Below, in pieces: positions 16,611 to 23,693 of a stretch of 35,161 bases of DNA (its first letter is position 1; the number at the start of each line of letters is the position of its first letter). Source of the stretch: Betaproteobacteria bacterium UBA5216 (GTDB lineage: Bacteria > Pseudomonadota > Gammaproteobacteria > Burkholderiales > SG8-41); contig DHVE01000007.1 in the NCBI GenBank assembly GCA_002412495.1, forward strand, positions 1 through 35,161, given 5' to 3'. Both the position numbers and the translations under genes were made by a program. Below the pieces are notes generated by a model that saw only the letters and a program-made list of their open reading frames with translations, made no database searches and was not told where the DNA came from.

Positions 16611-17977
16611 TCCGTGCCACGGGGGCGCCATTCACCTGGATGCTGCGCCCGCGCGATTCCGCCCTCGAACCCTTCATCCTGTGTCTGATCGTGCTGGCGT
16701 GCATCGGCTACGCCACCACCGTGTTCGCGCAGGCGCCACAGGTTCAAATTGCCGCCGCGCGCGTTTGGCCCGCCGCCGACTACACCCGCGTCACGCTCGA
16801 ATCACCGCAGCCGATACGCCACCAAATGCTGAGCCTGAAAAACCCGGAACGGCTGGTGATCGATCTCGAAAACGTCGCGCTCAATACGGTGCTCAACGGC
16901 CTCGCCGACAAAATCGGCGGTAACGATCCGTATGTGAAATCCGTGCGCGTCGGCCAGTTCAAGCCGGGCGTGGTGCGTCTGGTGTTCGATCTCAAATCCG
17001 AAGTAAAACCGCAGGTGTTTGCGCTAGCGCCCGTGGCCGGTTACGGCCATCGGCTGGCGCTCGATATTTATCCGTTGGAGCCGCCCGATCCACTGCTGGC
17101 TCTGCTGGACAACCGGGATCGTCCGCCGGAAACAACAACGTCCGCCGTGGCAGCGCCATCCGCGACACCGCCCGCTATCGAGGCCCGTCCGACACCGGAT
17201 AAGACGGCCGCACGCCCGACGGAGAAAAGCGTTCGCGGCGTACCGCTGCGGCCCGGTCGCGTGATCACCATCGCCATCGATGCCGGCCACGGCGGCGAAG
17301 ATCCCGGCGCGCGCGGCAAACACGGCACGTGGGAGAAACACGTCACGCTCGCCATTTCGCGCAAGCTCAAAGAACGCATAGAACAAGAACCGAACATGCG
17401 CGCGCTGCTGGTACGCGATGGCGATTACTTCATGCCGCTGCACACCCGCGTAGCGAAAGCGCGGCGCGCCAACGCCGACCTGTTTGTGTCGGTGCATGCC
17501 GATGCGTTCACCAGCCCGGATGCGCGCGGCTCGTCGGTGTTTGCACTGTCCGAACGCGGCGCGACATCCGCCGCCGCCAACTGGCTGGCCCGCAAGGAGA
17601 ATGAAGCCGACCTCATCGGTGGCGTAAACCTCGACGTGCCCGATCCGTTTCTCAAGCAAACGCTACTCGATCTGTCTCAGACCGCCACCATCAACGACAG
17701 TCTGAAACTCGCGAAAGCCGTGCTGGGCGAAGTCGGCACCATCAACAAACTTCACAAAAATCATGTTGAGCAGGCCGGGTTCGCCGTGCTGAAATCGCCG
17801 GACATTCCCTCGATTCTGGTGGAGACCGCGTTCATCACCAACCCCGATGAAGAACGCCGCCTAAACAACGAGGCCTATCAGGCAAAAATGGCCGAGGCCA
17901 TCTTCGCCGGCATCAAGCGCTATTTCGCCGCCAACCCGCCGCTGGCGCGCGAAACGCTGGTGCAAAATAGCAAATAA
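16583..17977 (+). CDS. amiC: N-acetylmuramoyl-L-alanine amidase (AmiC type) with AMIN domain
   Basis: This periplasmic zinc amidase cleaves peptide stems from septal peptidoglycan during daughter-cell separation. The frame starts at TTG (16583) with GGAGG upstream, giving 464 residues; ATG at 16640 is an alternative that keeps the export signal ending near TTVFAQ. An AMIN targeting domain spans about 55-165, then a Pro/Ala/Thr linker, then the Amidase_3 catalytic domain (about 228-450). Zinc ligands are H236 in DAGHGGED, E251 and H305 in SVHADAF, and the catalytic Glu is E414 in VETAF. The tsaE-amiC order is conserved in many proteobacteria. The mutL gene that often follows is absent here. 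Confidence 0.95.
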   Translation: MLEKVANVVVRATGAPFTWMLRPRDSALEPFILCLIVLACIGYATTVFAQAPQVQIAAARVWPAADYTRVTLESPQPIRHQMLSLKNPERLVIDLENVALNTVLNGLADKIGGNDPYVKSVRVGQFKPGVVRLVFDLKSEVKPQVFALAPVAGYGHRLALDIYPLEPPDPLLALLDNRDRPPETTTSAVAAPSATPPAIEARPTPDKTAARPTEKSVRGVPLRPGRVITIAIDAGHGGEDPGARGKHGTWEKHVTLAISRKLKERIEQEPNMRALLVRDGDYFMPLHTRVAKARRANADLFVSVHADAFTSPDARGSSVFALSERGATSAAANWLARKENEADLIGGVNLDVPDPFLKQTLLDLSQTATINDSLKLAKAVLGEVGTINKLHKNHVEQAGFAVLKSPDIPSILVETAFITNPDEERRLNNEAYQAKMAEAIFAGIKRYFAANPPLARETLVQNSK

Positions 17978-18012
17978 AAACAAATAGTTAAACGGATTCC
18001 GACGCCGCCCGC

Positions 18013-18039
18013 TTGCAACCCAGTCGATGTTGCTAGAAT
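18013..18039 (+). promoter_or_regulatory. Sigma70-type promoter for DUF3047 lipoprotein gene
   Basis: TTGCAA (18013-18018) and TAGAAT (18034-18039) form a -35/-10 pair with a slightly short 15-base spacer; the TGCTAGAATG context is a good extended -10. The predicted transcript would start near 18046, about 59 bases before the chosen start codon. It would exclude the in-frame upstream start at 18027. Confidence 0.5.
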
Positions 18040-18104
18040 GGCGCTCCGTCGCGCCGCACGGCATTGGCGCACCCGCATACCGCAGGCATTCCACCCGGAG
18101 GAAG

Positions 18105-18878
18105 ATGTTGCGTTTGTTGTTCATGGTTATCGCGCTATTAGCCGTTTCGGGCTGCGCGAGCGTATCCGAACCGCCAGCGGAAATCGCGCTGCCGTACGTC
18201 AAACTCTTTTCCGACAACGATCCGGGCGACACACTGCCCAACGGCTGGCGTGAATGGACCATTTCACGCTTCAAAAAATCCACCGAATACAAACTCGTCG
18301 ACACCGAGGGCCGCACGGCCGTCAAGGCTAGGGCCGATAGTTCGGCGTCCGGCCTGGTGCACCGCCTCGATCTCGATCCGCTGCAATATCCGGTGCTCAG
18401 CTGGCAATGGAAAGTGGAAGACCTGATCAAGACCGCCGACAACACCACCAAGCATCTTGAGGATTCTCCGGTGCGCGTGGTGGTGAGCTTTGATGGCGAC
18501 ATTGAAACCCTGCCGCTCGACGACCGCATGTTCTTCGACAACGTGCGGCTGCTCACGCGCCAGCAACTGCCGTACGCCACACTGATGTATATCTGGGAAA
18601 ACCGGGCCGCGCGCAATACGGTGTTGCCCAATCTGCATACGTCGCGCATCAAGATGATCGTCGCTGAATCAGGCCGTGAGAAAGTCGGCCAATGGCAGGA
18701 CATCACACGCAACGTGTATGAAGACTACAAGCGCGCGTTCGGCGCCGAACCTGGCCGCATCACCGCCATCGCCGTGATGACCGATACCGACAACACCGGC
18801 GAAAACGCCCATGCGTGGTACGGCGACATCGTGTTCAAGCGCGTCGCGCCGCCGCGCGCGATGTTTGCCTCGGACTGA
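18105..18878 (+). CDS. DUF3047-family lipoprotein
   Basis: From MLRLLF the protein has 257 residues and starts with a lipoprotein signal whose lipobox VSGC puts the acylated Cys at residue 17. The start has GGAGGAAG directly upstream and lies downstream of a probable promoter. The body carries the DUF3047 pattern: LPNGWREWTISRFKKSTEYKLV, a YPVLSWQWKVEDLI segment and VVVSFDGDI, ending TAIAVMTDTDNTGENAHAWYGDI. The fold is likely a beta-sandwich, possibly carbohydrate-binding-like, but its function is not established. It is monocistronic and follows amiC by 127 bases. It probably sits in the periplasm, anchored to a membrane. Confidence 0.82.
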   Translation: MLRLLFMVIALLAVSGCASVSEPPAEIALPYVKLFSDNDPGDTLPNGWREWTISRFKKSTEYKLVDTEGRTAVKARADSSASGLVHRLDLDPLQYPVLSWQWKVEDLIKTADNTTKHLEDSPVRVVVSFDGDIETLPLDDRMFFDNVRLLTRQQLPYATLMYIWENRAARNTVLPNLHTSRIKMIVAESGREKVGQWQDITRNVYEDYKRAFGAEPGRITAIAVMTDTDNTGENAHAWYGDIVFKRVAPPRAMFASD

Positions 18879-18891
18879 ACTTCACCTCACC

Positions 18892-19185
18892 TCATCTCAC
18901 CCACACGAATTTGACGACGCTCTGATCGACTGTGAGCCTCGCGTAGATATCGCCGTTCGGATGCGGCATCATTTCGGCGGGATAATTAAACGGCGCGCTC
19001 GTGCGCAACGCGCGCCACGGGCGTCCGGTTCAGCCGGTATCCATCGGCGGGGCCTCCTGCTGAAAAACGTAAACGCGATCCTGTGAATCCGTCGCCACGC
19101 GACTGACCTCGCCCAGCGATTCATCCTTGGGTATTTTGGGCCATTCGCGGATACCTTCGTAGAAGTTATTACCGCTGCCGATGTT
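18892..19185 (-). pseudogene. Remnant of an NHL-repeat/beta-propeller (PAL-like) protein gene
   Basis: On the minus strand one frame reads IGSGNNFYEGIREWPK, then LGEVSRVATDSQDRVYVF, then a TGA stop, and after it PFNYPAEMMPHPNGDIYAR to a final TGA at 18892-18894. The first part matches the N-terminus, and the second an inner blade, of NHL-repeat proteins annotated as peptidyl-alpha-hydroxyglycine alpha-amidating lyase-like. In intact relatives these segments lie tens of residues further apart and the conserved S-DGYGN after GDIY is missing. A stop codon (TAA, 19186-19188) also replaces the start region. The gene has therefore suffered internal deletion and stops. It sits between the DUF3047 gene and a Bug receptor. 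Confidence 0.6.
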
Positions 19186-19224
19186 TTACTTGGCTAACAG
19201 ACCTTGTTCGTTAATTGAACAGCG

Positions 19225-20232
19225 TTAATCGAGGCTAAGGTGCGCTTGCCTCGCCACCTGGGTCCACATCGCAATTTCTTCACGGATAAGTTTTGCGAAG
19301 GACGCGGGCGTACCGCTGGCGATCTCACCGCCGTCGCTGGTGAAACGCTGCACGACATCCGGCATCTGAATGGCAGAAGCAATATCCCGGTTGATTTTGT
19401 CGATGATGGGCGTGGGCGTACGCGCGGGAACCACGATGCCGTACCACGCACGTACTTCGTAGTTGGGAACGGTTTCCGCTACCGTTGGTATATCCGGCAA
19501 AGCAACCGCGCGTTTTTTGGTGGTCACCGCGACGCCGGTGAGTTTGCCCGCTTTGATGTTGGGTAAAGCCGCCAATGGCCCGGTAAAGGTAAACGCCACC
19601 TGCCCGCCGAGCAAATCCGTCATCGCGGGCGCGGCGCCTTTGTAGGCGATATGCACGGTCTTGATACCCGTCAGGTAATTAAGCAGCTCACCCGCGATGT
19701 GCGCCACGCCGCCGGTACCGCCCGAGCCGAAGGTTAATTGACCGGGCCGCGATTTCGCCTGATTGACAAGATCCGCCACGGTCTTGATGGCGAAGGAAGG
19801 ATGCGTCACCAGCAGCAACGGCGCCTGCACCATCAGGCTGACGGCGGCAAAGTCTTTTTCCGCGTGATACGGCAGTTTCGAATAAAGCGCTGGATTGCTG
19901 GCCATCACGCCGGCATTCCCCAAGAACAAGGTATATCCATCCGCCGGCGCCTTGGCCGCGAGCTCGGCGCCGATCACGCCATTGGCACCGCCACGATTAT
20001 CGATGATTACCTGCTGCTTCCAGCGCTCGGATAATTTCTGCCCCAGTACACGGGCGACGATGTCGTTGGGTCCGCCAGCGGCGTACGGCACGATCAGTCT
20101 GACGGATTTCGCGGGAAACGCCTCGAACCTGTCCTGCGCCCACGCGCATGACGGCAACAATATCAGCAGGCCGCCGATGATTCGCGGCAGCCCCGCCCGA
20201 GTGTCGCCAGTGTCGTGAATGTCGTGGGTCAT
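19225..20232 (-). CDS. Bug/TctC-family periplasmic receptor coupled to MmgE/PrpD gene
   Basis: The 335-residue protein carries an export signal ending PSCAWAQ and the family motifs FPAKSVRLIVPYAAGGPND, IDNRGGANGVIGAELAA, ADGYTLFLG, VHIAYKGAAPAMTDLLGG and TVPNYEVRAWYGIVVPA. The AAGGPND start of the binding domain (Pro-Asn in place of the common Gly-x-x-Asp/Thr-Asp) and VHIAYKG are individual variations. Its ATG overlaps the stop of the MmgE/PrpD gene in an ATGA arrangement, so the two are translationally coupled and the receptor probably binds the acid used by that enzyme. The decayed propeller gene lies directly downstream. Confidence 0.93.
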   Translation of the reverse strand: MTHDIHDTGDTRAGLPRIIGGLLILLPSCAWAQDRFEAFPAKSVRLIVPYAAGGPNDIVARVLGQKLSERWKQQVIIDNRGGANGVIGAELAAKAPADGYTLFLGNAGVMASNPALYSKLPYHAEKDFAAVSLMVQAPLLLVTHPSFAIKTVADLVNQAKSRPGQLTFGSGGTGGVAHIAGELLNYLTGIKTVHIAYKGAAPAMTDLLGGQVAFTFTGPLAALPNIKAGKLTGVAVTTKKRAVALPDIPTVAETVPNYEVRAWYGIVVPARTPTPIIDKINRDIASAIQMPDVVQRFTSDGGEIASGTPASFAKLIREEIAMWTQVARQAHLSLD

Positions 20233-21584
20233 GCGGGAAAACGCGCCAAATCCTCAAGGGTATCCAGCCGCCAGACGGCATCGATCACCGCCTGCGCGGC
20301 GGGTCGCGCCAGCACTTCCTCCGATAGTTCAAAGAACCGGCGTTCGATATCAGCATCGCTGCCCGCATTGCGTGGATGCCCCGGCGGATACGGATACTGT
20401 TTCTCGAACGTCTCGCCACCACGCAGTTTCACGGTCACGCCGCCACCCGAAGATCCGGGATACAAGGCGGTCAATGCATCGTCCGATTCGATACGCGTGC
20501 GGGCGATCAGCTCGCGCATCTGCGGCGAATTCAGTCTGGCTTCGCTGAACTGCGCTTCTCCACAGGCTTTATCCAGCAAAGCCACCGCCACGCAATAGTG
20601 AAAGCTGTGATCGGCCGTCTCCTTGTCGCGCGGCACCAGTTTCTTCGGATCGCCAGAGGCTTTTTTGGCGGCGCTCGCGGGCAGCTTGATGGTGATCTGT
20701 TCAATCGAATCGGCGTGAATCACGTTCTGCGTGGCCAGATCAATGGCGGCCTGAATCGGCGCCATCGCGCCGGCCACGGCGGCATAAGGCTTGAAACACG
20801 CATCCATCACCCGGTAGCGATCCTCGCACGGCGCCGTCAGCGCGCCGCTGTCCAATTCACCCGCAACCACTTTGCTCCAGCCAGCATCGCCTTCAAAAAC
20901 TTCTTCCGGCCCGGTCAGCCCCTTGAACGCGAGCAACGCCGCTTCGACCCCGCCCTTGGAAATCATCGCCTCGGCGGTCGCCTTCATCATCGGGATGTTT
21001 CCGCGCTGCGATTGCGCCAGTGTGTTGTTATGGCTGGCGGCAATGGCGATGGCGTTCGCCGTCACCTTCACGTCGTCCGCGAGCAGCCGTGCCGCCAACG
21101 TCGCGCTGGCAAACTGTACATGCGTGCCGGGATGCCAGCCACGCCCAGACACGCCCGTGAGATCGCATAACCGCAACTGAATTTCGTACGCGATCACCAT
21201 CGCCTCGATCAAGTCACGCCCGTTGCGCCGCGCATGCTGCGCAACGGCCAACGCCGGTGCGAGGTTGCCGCTGGGATGTGCCGAATCGCGGCCGAAATAA
21301 TAATCATTGCCATCGAGATAACGCATCAGCGTGCCGTTCACCAGCGTTGCGAGCGTGCAGGATGTTTTTTCCGTCGCGCCGATCAGCGCACATTCAGGCG
21401 TGCCGCCCAACGCGCGCGCGATCTCGCGAGTCATGCGCGCAGGTTCGCTGTGAATCGCGCCATAGGCGCACGCAAGCGTATCCAGCACAATGCGCTTGAC
21501 CTGATGGACAACCGCCGGGGGCAAACCGTCAAAGCGGATGCCATGCACCAGGGTAGCCAAGCGATCCCTGATAAACAAACTCAT
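20229..21584 (-). CDS. MmgE/PrpD-family dehydratase-like protein
   Basis: The 451-residue protein belongs to the MmgE/PrpD family, which includes 2-methylcitrate dehydratase and cis-aconitate decarboxylase. These cytoplasmic enzymes act on tri- or dicarboxylates without an iron-sulfur cluster. Family features are VKRIVLDTLACAYGA, LVNGTLMRYLDGNDYYFGRDSAHPSGNLAPALAVA, MIAYEIQLRLCD, a GMHPGTHVQFASATLAARLL-like segment (here GWHPGTHVQF), CFKPYAAVAGAMAPIQA and DKETADHSFHYCVAVALLD. I chose MSLFIRD as start; an ATG seven codons earlier is possible and neither has a strong ribosome site. It is the upstream member of a coupled pair with a Bug receptor. The family call is firm; the substrate is not. 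Confidence 0.9.
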   Translation of the reverse strand: MSLFIRDRLATLVHGIRFDGLPPAVVHQVKRIVLDTLACAYGAIHSEPARMTREIARALGGTPECALIGATEKTSCTLATLVNGTLMRYLDGNDYYFGRDSAHPSGNLAPALAVAQHARRNGRDLIEAMVIAYEIQLRLCDLTGVSGRGWHPGTHVQFASATLAARLLADDVKVTANAIAIAASHNNTLAQSQRGNIPMMKATAEAMISKGGVEAALLAFKGLTGPEEVFEGDAGWSKVVAGELDSGALTAPCEDRYRVMDACFKPYAAVAGAMAPIQAAIDLATQNVIHADSIEQITIKLPASAAKKASGDPKKLVPRDKETADHSFHYCVAVALLDKACGEAQFSEARLNSPQMRELIARTRIESDDALTALYPGSSGGGVTVKLRGGETFEKQYPYPPGHPRNAGSDADIERRFFELSEEVLARPAAQAVIDAVWRLDTLEDLARFPA

Positions 21585-21687
21585 GCTCGCGCCACACAAC
21601 GACATACGCTGCCTGTCAACGGCGCGTTCGCGGCGCGGATAGTCATTCCTGTCATGTTCATTTCCACTCTATTGCGATTGAAGTTTG

Positions 21688-21693
21688 TATACT
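21688..21693 (+). promoter_or_regulatory. -10-like TATACT adjacent to receptor start codon
   Basis: TATACT (21688-21693) lies six bases before the ATG at 21700 and no ribosome site is visible between them. If it is a true -10 element, transcription would begin at or next to the start codon and the mRNA would be leaderless. I find no good -35 at the standard distance. Confidence 0.3.
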
Positions 21694-21699
21694 ACCGCA

Positions 21700-22677
21700 A
21701 TGAATCGACAAAACACTTTCGCACCGTGGATCGTCGGCATGGCGTTCACACTATGCATCGCTCCGACACTCGCGCAGGATTTTGCGCGGCTCCCCATGCG
21801 CATCGTCGCTGCCACGCCCGCGGGCGGCGCGGCCGATGTCAATGCGCGACGCATCGCGGATCGCTTGAGCCGCGCGCTCAAGCAATCGGTGATCGTACAG
21901 AACGTCGCGGGCGGCGCAGGGAATATCGCGGCGGCCACCATTGCCGACGCCACCCCCAACGGTAACAGCATGTTGTTCGTCGCGCATCCGGTGCTGGCAG
22001 TGAATCCACTGCTCTACGCAAAACTGCCGTTCAATGCCGAACGGGATTTTCAGCCGGTGGTGTTGTTGAGCAAGACGCCGCATGTGTTGCTGGCCCACAG
22101 CGGCCTGGCCGCGACTAACGTGAACGAATTGCTGGCGCTAGCGCGGGCGCGTCCCGGCGCATTAAATTTCGCGTCGGGTGGCACCGGCACGTCGATACAT
22201 CTCGCTGGAGAATTGCTGCGCGACGCGACCGGCATCGACATCACGCACGTACCCTACAAGGGGGGCGCGCCCGCCGTCACTGCACTGATCGGCGGTGAAA
22301 TTCAGTTGCTGTTCGACAGCACACTCACTGCGATCGCGCATGTGCGCGGCGGACGCGTGCGCGGCCTTGCCATTGCGAGCACCGCCCGCAGTGGCTCATT
22401 GCCCGACATACCCACGTTTGAAGAAAGCGGCGTGCGCGGGTTCGAGTCTTCCATCGCGCACGGTATTCTGGTACCGGCAAAAACACCTGCTTCAGCCGTC
22501 GGCGAACTGAATAAGGCGCTGAACGACATTCTCGCCGATCCGGTTTACCGCAAACAAATGACCGAACTCGGCGCCGATCTGATCGGTGGCTCCACAAAAG
22601 AATTCTTGAGTTTTCTCGACGCCGAACGCCGCAAATGGAGCGCGGTGATCAAGCGGCGTGGCATACGCGCAGGATGA
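21700..22677 (+). CDS. Bug/TctC-family periplasmic receptor (divergent subtype)
   Basis: The 325-residue protein starts at MNRQNTF; an upstream TTG five codons earlier is less likely. The signal peptide ends at APTLAQ. It departs from the common opening (DFARLPMRIVAATPAGGAAD rather than YP-x-KP-x-R), and NVAGGAGNIAAATIADATPNG replaces DNR-GA-G-IG-PDG, so it is one of the more divergent receptors here. It keeps ITHVPYKGGAPAVTALIGG and a VRGFESSIAHGILVPAKT C-lobe. The start is divergent from the MmgE/PrpD-receptor pair, and its stop overlaps the start of the next receptor. The two receptors are therefore made together. Confidence 0.9.
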   Translation: MNRQNTFAPWIVGMAFTLCIAPTLAQDFARLPMRIVAATPAGGAADVNARRIADRLSRALKQSVIVQNVAGGAGNIAAATIADATPNGNSMLFVAHPVLAVNPLLYAKLPFNAERDFQPVVLLSKTPHVLLAHSGLAATNVNELLALARARPGALNFASGGTGTSIHLAGELLRDATGIDITHVPYKGGAPAVTALIGGEIQLLFDSTLTAIAHVRGGRVRGLAIASTARSGSLPDIPTFEESGVRGFESSIAHGILVPAKTPASAVGELNKALNDILADPVYRKQMTELGADLIGGSTKEFLSFLDAERRKWSAVIKRRGIRAG

Positions 22678-23648
22678 TGATCGTGACCAATCGAACTATT
22701 CAAGGACTATTTCTGGCCTGCGCGCTGATCACGCCCGTCGCGGTTTCTGCGCAAGGCTACCCGTCGAAACCCGTACGACTGATACTGCCGGTGCCGCCCG
22801 GCGGCGTCGGTGATCTGGTGGCGCGCCAGTTGGCGCAACGTCTGTCGCAGCACTGGGGACAGCAGGTTCTCATCGATCATCGCGCCGGCGCCACCGGCCT
22901 TATTGGTCTCGGTCTCGCCGCGAAAGCGCCGCCCGACGGCTATACCCTGCTATGGGGATCCTCCAACAATATGTCAATGAACCCAGCGCTGCTGGGAAAA
23001 CCATCACCCGCAAAAGACTACGCCGCCATCACGCCCGTGGTCACGTTTCCCAACATTCTGGTGGTGCATCCGTCGCTGCCGGTTAAATCCATGAAAGAGT
23101 TGCTAGCGCTTGCGCGAAACCATCCGGGCAAATTGCGCTTCGGCTCGGCGGGCAACGGCAGCACCAATCACCTGTCGGCGGAAGTGCTGCAATCCCAGAC
23201 CGGCGTCCGAATCACGCACGTGCCGTATAAAGGGGGCGGCCCCGCGCTCATCGACCTGCTCGGCGGGCATATCGAGGCACAGTTCGCCACCAGTCCATCC
23301 GGCATGTCGTATATCAGGGCCGGCAAGCTGAAGCCCTTGATGGTAACCAGCGCCACGCGACTCACCGCGTTGCCCGCGATTCCGAGCGCTCCCGAGGCCG
23401 GCGTGCCCAACTTGGTCGTCTCGACCTGGAATGGCATCTTCGCTCCCGCTGCCACCGCGGACAACCTCACGGGCGCGCTGCATGCCGCGATTACAGCCGC
23501 GCTCGGCAACAAGGAAATGACCGAACGCATCGTGGCCCAAGCGGCCGAGGTCTACCTGCTCGCGCCCGATGCATTCGCCGCCATGATCGACAAGGAGCAC
23601 GCCTTTTGGAGCGGCGTGGTCAAGAAACTGAATTTGCAGATGGAGTAA
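22674..23648 (+). CDS. Bug/TctC-family periplasmic receptor, second of tandem pair
   Basis: The 324-residue protein starts at the ATGATG overlapping the previous stop (ATGATGA), which identifies the start and indicates translational coupling. The signal peptide ends at VAVSAQ. Motifs: YPSKPVRLILPVPPGGVGD, IDHRAGATGLIGLGLAAKA, PPDGYTLLWGSSNNMSMNP, ITHVPYKGGGPALIDLLGG. The ligand-lobe segment APEAGVPNLVVSTWNGIFAPAA differs from its tandem neighbour, so the pair probably bind different ligands or different states of one. It ends 46 bases before the convergent homospermidine synthase gene. Confidence 0.93.
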   Translation: MMIVTNRTIQGLFLACALITPVAVSAQGYPSKPVRLILPVPPGGVGDLVARQLAQRLSQHWGQQVLIDHRAGATGLIGLGLAAKAPPDGYTLLWGSSNNMSMNPALLGKPSPAKDYAAITPVVTFPNILVVHPSLPVKSMKELLALARNHPGKLRFGSAGNGSTNHLSAEVLQSQTGVRITHVPYKGGGPALIDLLGGHIEAQFATSPSGMSYIRAGKLKPLMVTSATRLTALPAIPSAPEAGVPNLVVSTWNGIFAPAATADNLTGALHAAITAALGNKEMTERIVAQAAEVYLLAPDAFAAMIDKEHAFWSGVVKKLNLQME

Positions 23649-23650
23649 CG

Positions 23651-23685
23651 CGTGTTACGCCGCCCCGCGTGACAGGCGTGACACG
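23651..23685. terminator. Hairpin between convergent genes
   Basis: CGTGTTACGCC (23651-23661) and GGCGTGACACG (23675-23685) form an 11-pair stem with one G-U pair and a 13-base loop. It lies between the convergent receptor and homospermidine synthase genes and can act in both directions. There is no T-tract on either side, so it may be an imperfect or factor-assisted terminator. Confidence 0.5.
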
Positions 23686-23693
23686 GCGTCGCC

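Noticed and set aside
18811..19086. 91-codon plus-strand frame after the DUF3047 gene
   Set aside because: It overlaps the DUF3047 end and runs antisense to the propeller remnant, whose reading on the minus strand is recognisable.
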